This document shows positions 56,481 through 64,000 of a stretch of 64,000 nucleotides of DNA, piece after piece. The translations under genes were made by a program, and so were the position numbers. Below the pieces are notes generated by a model, which saw only the letters and a program-made list of their open reading frames with translations, was not told where the DNA came from and searched no databases. The DNA comes from Nephrocerus scutellatus (Eukaryota > Arthropoda > Insecta > Diptera > Pipunculidae): the NCBI GenBank assembly GCA_947095585.1, contig OX352761.1, forward strand, positions 65,836,546 to 65,900,545, given 5' to 3'. The stretch's first letter is position 1. Each line of letters opens with the position of its first letter.

Positions 56481-57310
56481 GCGTCTGCATTCGACTTAAT
56501 TCTACTCGAAAAAAATACATTGAATTCTTTTCAATTCCAACTGACTCCAATTCATTTCCACACTAAGAGAAAAAATCCAAAAAAACAACTCAATTTTCGA
56601 TAGATGCCTGAGTTTGCATCGACATTTCATTCACTTTTCAATACATTAGTGTTGAATTCGATGAAAAAGTGAATGGAATGTCCACTCAACTCAAGCGTCT
56701 ATTGAGAATTGAGCTGAGTTGTTTGATTTTTTCTCTCATCAAAATCAATTTTCCTAAAGGACAAAAGTATTTGCTCGAAGTAATTTGGGGAGGAACGAGG
56801 TTCGCCGGGTCAACTAGTTCAGTCTAAAGACTCAATTATATTAAAAGCCTAATAGTATGTAACGTTAAATGTAGGTCTTTCATTCATAAGCGATAGGTCT
56901 TTCAGTCATAAGCAATTTCTGAAATAGACCGAAAAAACCACATTTAACTTTGCAAACCACTAGGCTTAAAAAAATCGATAGCGATGCCTTAGATTTAGTA
57001 TTTTTTCTCAGTTTTCTCAGGGGTAGTAACCTCTATGAATGAAAAAATTACGCCATCGCAAGCCGAGCGCTAACCAATTGTTTTAAAACAAGTCCCATCA
57101 AATTTTGACTGGAAGAAGCCAAGATATACGACACGGCAAACTGACCCATGTATAAACGTACAAATGTACTAACAAACGTACAAATGTTAACACGCTCGCT
57201 AAAAAAAAATTTCATGATCTTTGAATATAAGCTTTGCCCTTCGGGCTTGCAATTATTGCCCGTAACTTTGATCTTTGATCTTTTTATAACATGTTCAGTT
57301 AATGCAGCAA
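54448..57310 (+). repeat. Tandem duplication unit 1 (2863 bp)
   Basis: Period is exactly 2863 bp to unit 2. Contains the Helitron remnant, the Helitron 3' terminus GAACGAGGTTCGCCGGGTCA..CTAG ending at 56817, and 490 bp of flank to GTTAATGCAG. A single difference from unit 2 was noticed (C at 57146, A at 60009). 56480-57310 has no gene; an IR-like TCCAAAAAAACAACTCAATT..GAGCTGAGTTGTTTGATTTT pair lies at 56577-56735. Confidence 0.9.
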
Positions 57311-60173
57311 CAATACGAAATGGCCTAAAATTGCCAGGAAAAACTTCCGGTGATCGCCACGACATCACCGCACCTGAGTTCAAACAAAAATTCAGGACCT
57401 TAATGGCTTTCATCGCTAAGCAGATGGTTTTCAGACAGCCACGTTGTTGGATGTACTCAATAGAGTAGCAGAAGCATGGATTACCACATGCTGTAGTTAA
57501 TTGAGAAAATCAGACCAGATCAAATCGATGCATCAGCACCGAGAAACCAGATCCAGGAGCCGACTCGGAGTTTTTCCTGGTAGTCGCAACAAACATCATG
57601 GCCCGTGCGGAGGATTTCTTCGAAATTTGCAAAAGCGATCCGTTCGCACGAACATTGCTTTACTGAGAAATGCCACGCTGTTATACATGGAACCAAAGAA
57701 GTTTCAACGACGAAAAAAAGGTCAACCTGTTACAGGATATGTCGATGTGTACTCGACTGATGTGCTGGGCCGTGTGTACATCGTACAATAGATGTTGTGT
57801 TGTGCACCACTTACCGAGAGGCTTACCACGTCTGAATTAGCTGAAAAACGACTCACATTGGGACTCAACACTTGCCGATGCCACTGTTTTTCCGCTGGAA
57901 AATCAAATTCGTACATTGTTCGCGACCATCATAGCGTGTCATCCATCAAATGCATTGGAATTGTGGAACAAATACAAGGACGAGATGGCTGACGACATTT
58001 TGCATCGAGTTCACACTGCAACATCGTATTATGAGCTTGAAATAAACGACGGAGACGTATGCGTGCTTACGTGCGGCAGCTGTTTGTCGAAATTGGGTAG
58101 GGCAGCACTAATTCCTTCGATGCACGATGCATTTAATAGTGCAACAAGAGCAAGTGTACGATCGAGATTCAAGGAGCCAAATAGTACGAACGAATGTCCT
58201 GCTTTTGAATGCACAGCAAAATAACGTGTACGACGAATTGATGAAGGCAGTGGACGAAGGAAACCGTGGAATATTGTTCCACGATGCTCCCGGTGGTACA
58301 GGCAAAACCTTTCTGATTTCATTGCTTTTGGCCACAATTCGCACGAGACCTCACAAACGATCATTGAAAGCGTTCAATCGAACGATGAAGGATTTACGAA
58401 CAGACTTAAGACGTTTTGGCGGACTATGATTATGCTGGCCGGAGATTTTCATCAAACGCTACCTGTCATTCCGAGATCGACAGCTGCAGATGAACTTAAT
58501 GCATATCTGAAATCGTCGATTTTGTGGCGCTATGTGAAGAAGTTGCAGTTTACCACGAATATGGGAGTCACGTTACAGAACGACTCATCAACTGCTGATT
58601 TTTTCAAACAACTGTTGGCAATGGTCAAATACCTGTTGATGTTTCGACCGGATTAATTTCGTTTCCCTCAAATGTTTGCATGTTCACGACGTCGAAAGAA
58701 GAGCATATCGCCAAAGTGTTTTCGAACATCCGCCGAAATTATATGAATCAGGATTGGCTCAGCGAACGAGCGATTTTGGCAGCAAAGAACAATGAAGTAG
58801 ACAGTCGGAATGACTTGATTCACAACCAAAGTGCTGGGGAATCAATCCATCCCTTGACTGTGTGACCATTCAAGACGAGGCAACCAAATATCCGACCGAG
58901 TTTTTGAATGCGGTTGATTTGTCGGGAATACCACCGCATAACTTGATGCTCAAGGTCGGATCTGTGATAATCATGCTGCGCAATCTGAACAATCCAAGAT
59001 TTTGTAACGGATTGCAATTGGCTGTGAAGAAACTGATGAACAACGTGATTCAAGCAACGATCATAAAGGGCAAATTCAAAGGAGAGGATGTTCTAATTCC
59101 GAGAATTCTTCTAATTTCAACTGATATTTCGTTCGACTTCAATCGTTTGAAGTTCGCTATGACTATTAACAAACGTAAGGTCAATAGTTCTTAGTGTGCG
59201 GAATAAATCTGGAATTTCCGTGTTTTTCTCATTGTCAGTTGTACGTCGCGTGTTCGAGAGTTGGCCAAACATCATCGTTGTTTATTTATGCGCCAAAGAA
59301 CAAAACGAAAAATATTGTTAACGACAATGCATTGTATTGATTTGCGTCTGCATTCGACTTAATTCTACTCGAAAAAAATACATTGAATTCTTTTCAATTC
59401 CAACTGACTCCAATTCATTTCCACACTAAGAGAAAAAATCCAAAAAAACAACTCAATTTTCGATAGATGCCTGAGTTTGCATCGACATTTCATTCACTTT
59501 TCAATACATTAGTGTTGAATTCGATGAAAAAGTGAATGGAATGTCCACTCAACTCAAGCGTCTATTGAGAATTGAGCTGAGTTGTTTGATTTTTTCTCTC
59601 ATCAAAATCAATTTTCCTAAAGGACAAAAGTATTTGCTCGAAGTAATTTGGGGAGGAACGAGGTTCGCCGGGTCAACTAGTTCAGTCTAAAGACTCAATT
59701 ATATTAAAAGCCTAATAGTATGTAACGTTAAATGTAGGTCTTTCATTCATAAGCGATAGGTCTTTCAGTCATAAGCAATTTCTGAAATAGACCGAAAAAA
59801 CCACATTTAACTTTGCAAACCACTAGGCTTAAAAAAATCGATAGCGATGCCTTAGATTTAGTATTTTTTCTCAGTTTTCTCAGGGGTAGTAACCTCTATG
59901 AATGAAAAAATTACGCCATCGCAAGCCGAGCGCTAACCAATTGTTTTAAAACAAGTCCCATCAAATTTTGACTGGAAGAAGCCAAGATATACGACACGGC
60001 AAACTGACACATGTATAAACGTACAAATGTACTAACAAACGTACAAATGTTAACACGCTCGCTAAAAAAAAATTTCATGATCTTTGAATATAAGCTTTGC
60101 CCTTCGGGCTTGCAATTATTGCCCGTAACTTTGATCTTTGATCTTTTTATAACATGTTCAGTTAATGCAGCAA
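57311..60173 (+). repeat. Tandem duplication unit 2 (2863 bp)
   Basis: Starts CAATACGAAATGGCC directly after GTTAATGCAGCAA; CAA is shared at both junctions, so the break has microhomology. The Helitron remnant is repeated with the same stops and frame changes (57351-59340), and the terminus CTAG ends at 59680. No independent gene. Confidence 0.9.
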
Positions 60174-60559
60174 CTTAATTTTTTTATTCAATGAAACAAA
60201 CTGTTCTGTAGTTGGAAAAATCATCTGTAAATATTACTTCGTACTTCGCACCATTGATTGAAAACGTCTGCATTGGTCCACATAGGTATTTATTATTTCT
60301 CCAGGTTTTGAAGCTTTACTTTCACTCATTTTAAACAGTAATGTTTGATGTTTACTTATTATATAACTTAACACCAGCAGACAGTGTGAACGACACCTGC
60401 ATGCACGAACACCAAATAGAACGGATATGCTGACCAAGCGTCTGGCGCATCGAGCACACATCAGAATAAACAAATCGTTCTCACGATAGCGAACGACAAA
60501 AAAGCTGAATTAGGGAATTAGTGTATAAATATAAGTTATTGAATTTTTGTTAGTCAATA
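60174..60559 (-). pseudogene. Copia element: LTR, gag start fused to integrase
   Basis: On the minus strand LTR-like sequence (60545-60345) leads to ATG 60329 and about ten Gag codons (MSESKASKPG). After that the sequence jumps to CGPMQTFSINGAKYEVIFTD and DFSNYRTVCFIE (60290-60195), the opening of the Ty1/copia integrase core, then to a stop. The intervening gag, protease and integrase zinc domain are deleted. The same fusion occurs at 63361-63755. Confidence 0.7.
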
Positions 60560-61095
60560 AGAAAAAACAACCAATAAAAATTACAATTTTTCATGTAAAT
60601 TCTCTAATTTTTTAAAAATTTACATGGACACCACACAGGTCTCAGGGCCCGATCACTCAAACAAACTTACAAAAAGTTTTGTCCATCAGTGATACACATG
60701 TGTTTAAAATTTGAAGAAAATCGAGCTAACTTTTAAAAAATTTATATGGGCACACCTCCAAAACTTTAAAAAAATTTTGTCCATCGGAGATACACACGTA
60801 TATAAAATTAAAAAAAAAATCTGGCTAAGTTTTTTAAAAAGGGGCCCTATGACCCTCTAAATCCTGTCTCCAAAATTTTTGCAAAAAGTGTTGCCCATCG
60901 GATATAAACACGTATATAAAATTTAAAAAAAATCGGGTTAATTTTTTTAAAAAACTTGTTGGGGCCCTATGGCCCTCCAAATCCTGTCTCCAAAATTTTT
61001 ACAAAAAGTGTTTTTCATCGGAGATACATACGTATATAAAAGTTGAAGAAAATTGGGCTAATTTTTTTTAAATAAGTTTTGTGGCCCTACGACCT
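60560..61095 (+). repeat. T1 tandem-repeat element, copy G
   Basis: AACAACCAATAAAAATTACA left terminus near 60546-60565, then five units with CATCGGAGATACACACGTAT-type cores at about 60685, 60782, 60896, 61018. It is cut off at 61095, where Helitron unit 3 begins at GACC|TCAATAGAGTAG. Confidence 0.7.
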
Positions 61096-62861
61096 CAATA
61101 GAGTAGCAGAAGCATGGATTACCACATGCGGTAGTTAATTGAGAAAATCAGACCAGATCAAATCGATGCATCAGCACCGAGAAACCAGATCCAGGAGCCG
61201 ACTCGGAGTTTTTCCTGGTAGTCGCAACAAACATCATGGCCCGTGCGGAGGATTTCTTCGAAATTTGCAAAAGCGATACATGGAACCAGTCGCCGAAGAA
61301 GTTTCAACGACGAAAAAAAGGTCAACCTGTTACAGGATATGTCGATGTGTACTCGACTGATGCGCTGGGCCGTGTGTACATCGTACAATAGATGTTGTGT
61401 TGTGCACCACTTACCGAGAGGCTTACCACGTCTGAATTTGCTGAAAAACGACTCACATTGGGACTCAACACTTGCCGATGCCACTGCTGGCAAATCAAAT
61501 TCGTGCTTTTGGCCACAATTCGCTCGAGATCTCACAAACGATCATTGAAAGCGTTCAATCGAACGATGAAGGATTTACGAACAGACTTAAGACGTTTTGG
61601 CGGACTATGATTATGCTGGCCGAAGATTTTCATCAAACGCTACCTGTCATTCCGAGATCGACAGCTGCAGATGAACTTAATGCATATCTTAAATCGTCGA
61701 TTTTGTGGCGCTATGTGAAGAAGTTGCAGTTTACCACGAATATGGGAGTCACGTTACAGAACGACTCATCAACTGCTGATTTTTGCAAACAACTGTTGGC
61801 AATGGTCAAATACCTGTTGATGTTTCGACCGGATTAATTTCGTTTCCCTCAAATGTTTGCATGTTCACGACATCGAAAGAAGAGCATATCGCCAAAGTGT
61901 TTTCGAACATCCGCCGAAATTATATGAATCAGGATTGGCTCAGCGAACGAGCGATTTTGGCAGCAAAGAACAATAAAAGTAGACAGTATGAATGACTTGA
62001 TTCACAACCAAAGTGCTGGGGAATCAATCCATCCCTTGACTGTGTGACCATTCAAGACGATGCAACCAAATATCCGACCGAGTTTTTGAATGCGGTTGAT
62101 TTGTCGGGAATACCACCGCATAACTTGATGCTCAAGGTCGGATCTGTGATAACATGCTGCGCAATCTGAAAAATCCAAGATTGTGTAACGGATTGCAATT
62201 GGCTGTGAAGAAACTGATGAACAACGTGATTCAAGCAACGATCATAAAGGGCAAATTCAAAGGAGAGGATGTTCTAATTCCGAGAATTCCTCTAATTTCA
62301 ACTGATATTTCGTTCGACTTCAATCGTTTGAAGTTCGCTATGACGATTAACAAACGTAAGGTCAATAGTTCTTAGTGTGCGGAATAAATCTGGAATTTCC
62401 GTGTTTTTCTCATGGTCAGTTGTACGTCGCGTGTTCGAGAGTTGGCCAAACATCATCGTTGTTTATTTATGCGCCGAAGAACAAAACGAAAAATATAGTT
62501 AACGACAATGCATTGTATTGATTTGCGTCTGCATTCGACTTAATTCTACTCGAAAAAAATACATTGAATTCTTTTCAATTCCAACTGACTCCAATTCATT
62601 TCCACACTAAGAGAAAAAATCCAAAAAAACAACTCAATTTTCGATAGATGCCTGAGTTTGCATCGACATTTCATTCACTTTTCAATACATTAGTGTTGAA
62701 TTCGATGAAAAAGTGAATGGAATGTCCACTCAACTCAAGCGTCTATTGAGAATTGAGCTGAGTTGTTTGATTTGTTCTCTCATCAAAATCAATTTTCGTA
62801 AAGGACAAAAGTATTTGCTCGAAGTAATTTGGGGAGGAACGAGGTTCGCCGGGTCAACTAG
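61096..62861 (+). pseudogene. Helitron RepHel remnant, unit 3 (older, deleted)
   Basis: About 97% like units 1 and 2 but begins later (TCAATAGAGTAGCAGAAG) and has two further deletions: ~44 bp near 61276 and ~430 bp near 61495, the latter removing Walker A. Retained are QPVTGYVDVYSTDALGR, EDFHQTLPVIPRSTAADEL and RLKFAMTINK. The PHAVVN change at the Rep site is shared. Terminal CTAG at 62858-62861. Confidence 0.85.
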
Positions 62862-63360
62862 TTCAGTCTAAAGACTCAATTATATTAAAAGCCTAATAGT
62901 ATGTAACGTTAAATGTAGGTCTTTCATTCATAAGCGATAGGTCTTTCAGTCATAAGCAATTTCTGAAATAGACTGAAAAAAACACATTTAACTTTGCAAA
63001 CCATTAGGCTTAAAAAAATCGATAGCGATGCCTTAGATTTAGTATTTTTTCTCAGTTTTCTCAGGGGTAGTAACCTCTATGAATGAAAAAATTACGCCAT
63101 CGCAAGCCGAGCGCTAAGCAATTGTTTTAAAACAAGTCCCATCAAATTTTTACTGGAAGAAGCCGAGATATACGACACGGCAAACTGACCCATATATAAA
63201 CGTACAAATGTACTAACAAAACGTACAAATGTTAACACGCTCGCTAAAAAAAATTTCATGTTCTTTGAATATAAGCTTCGCCCTTCGGGCTTGCAATTAT
63301 TGCCCGTAACTTTGATCTTTGATCTTTTTATAACATGTTCAGTTAATGCAGCAACTTAAT
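62862..63360 (+). repeat. Shared flank of Helitron unit 3
   Basis: Homologous to 56818-57310 and 59681-60173, ending GTTAATGCAGCAAC. No gene. Its presence after all three termini shows that flanking DNA was duplicated with the Helitron. Confidence 0.8.
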
Positions 63361-63755
63361 TTTTTTATTCAATGAAACAAACTGTTCTGTAGTTGGAAAA
63401 ATCATCTGTAAATATTACTTCGTACTTCGCACCATTGATTGAAAACGTCTGCATTGGTCCACATAGGTATTTATTATTTCTCCAGGTTTTGAAGCTTTAC
63501 TTTCACTCATTTTAAACAGTAATGTTTGATGTTTACTTATTATATAACTTCACACTAGCAGACAGTGTGAACGACACCTGCATGCACGAACACCAAATAG
63601 AACGGATATGCTGACCAAGCGTCTGGCGCATCGAGCACACATCAGAATAAACAAATCGTTCTCACGAAAGCGAACGACAAAAAAGCTGAATTAGGGAATT
63701 ACTGTATAAATATAAGTTATTGAATTTTTGTTAGTCAATAAGAAAAAACAACCAT
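63361..63755 (-). pseudogene. Copia element remnant, second copy
   Basis: Nearly identical to 60174-60559, with the same gag-integrase fusion; ATG on the minus strand at about 63512. It follows Helitron unit 3 exactly as the first copy follows unit 2. Confidence 0.7.
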
Positions 63756-64000
63756 AAAATTTTTCATCTAAATTCTCTAATCGCAGAAATTGATATGGGA
63801 GCCCCTCGATCCTGGGCCATTTTTTTTTATTGTAGGAGAAAATCATCGAAACAAACATTTGACATCAGATGTTAAAATGAAAAAGCTCAGATCATTTTAT
63901 TCTGAGCACTTAGAGCACGCTCATACTCTGAGCAAATAAGAAACACGAACATTTATCTTGAGAACTTTTTGACTGCTCTGAACTAATTTATGAAAACGCC
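63756..64000 (+). other. T1 fragment and unassigned end
   Basis: 63750-63825 is a short T1 piece (TTTTTCATCTAAATTCTCTA, GGGAGCCCCTCGATCCTGGG). 63831-64000 has no gene; GCTCAGATCATTTTATTCTGAGC at 63886-63908 is a near-hairpin. Confidence 0.45.

Noticed and set aside
57085..57130. Conserved peptide shared with 35757-35815
   Set aside because: Similarity is at DNA level, short and next to Helitron material at both sites; no consistent frame is kept.
57048..57413. 121-codon minus ORF spanning the duplication junction
   Set aside because: It crosses the unit 1/unit 2 join and reads Helitron sequence backwards at one end.

Overview
The window is animal, almost certainly insect and most likely dipteran, nuclear DNA. 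It is AT-rich, its coding pieces are broken and intron-separated, and one host exon is recognisable: a nicotinic acetylcholine receptor subunit exon at 27276-27456 on the minus strand with GT/AG-type boundaries. Almost everything else is layered transposable elements. No bacterial genes, CRISPR array, tRNA or rRNA were seen.

Layout. 1-860: 5' end of a minus-strand BEL/Pao retrotransposon. 862-1495: first copy of a dispersed ~115-bp tandem-repeat element, called T1 here; others lie at 26461-26920, 29880-30040, 34965-35700, 40005-40492, 45590-46720, 60560-61095 and 63756-63830. 1980-6895: Helitron material with large minisatellite arrays, Pif1-helicase remnants and a possible captured zinc-finger fragment. 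7672-8336: RTE-type non-LTR remnant. 8489-9564: long-TIR transposon. 9889-25039: an old minus-strand gypsy/errantivirus element, shattered by a satellite, a scrambled mariner and a nearly complete plus-strand errantivirus (13288-23173, 4-bp TSD AATC). 25040-26460: minus-strand Helitron and an RTE tail. 27276-27456: the receptor exon. 30672-33145: RTE, copia and another non-LTR RT remnant. 36700-37350: Helitron N-terminal coding remnant.

38283-54159 is the most unusual part. A minus-strand BEL element (gag-protease, a Gln/His-rich host-like insert in place of pol, then env) has its 3' LTR split by a 12-kb composite made of two 1102-bp hAT elements in direct orientation around 9.9 kb of foreign DNA. 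The outer hAT flanks share one 8-bp duplication and the inner flanks share another. The enclosed DNA is a circular permutation of a locus holding a small gypsy-type element, whose own 4-bp TSD is also split between the two ends. This points to integration of a DNA circle or to macrotransposition. Inside the segment are a second env-bearing gypsy remnant, an RTE inserted in that env with a 14-bp TSD, a hairpin MITE and two T1 arrays.

54380-63830 holds three Helitron Rep/helicase remnants. The first two form a near-perfect 2863-bp tandem duplication; the third is older and partly deleted. Copies 2 and 3 are each followed by the same copia fragment and a T1 array.

Functionally, only the receptor exon and the errantivirus env ORF look intact over their visible length. 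The other coding pieces carry stops, frameshifts or large deletions. All identifications are by eye from motifs; no database search was run.
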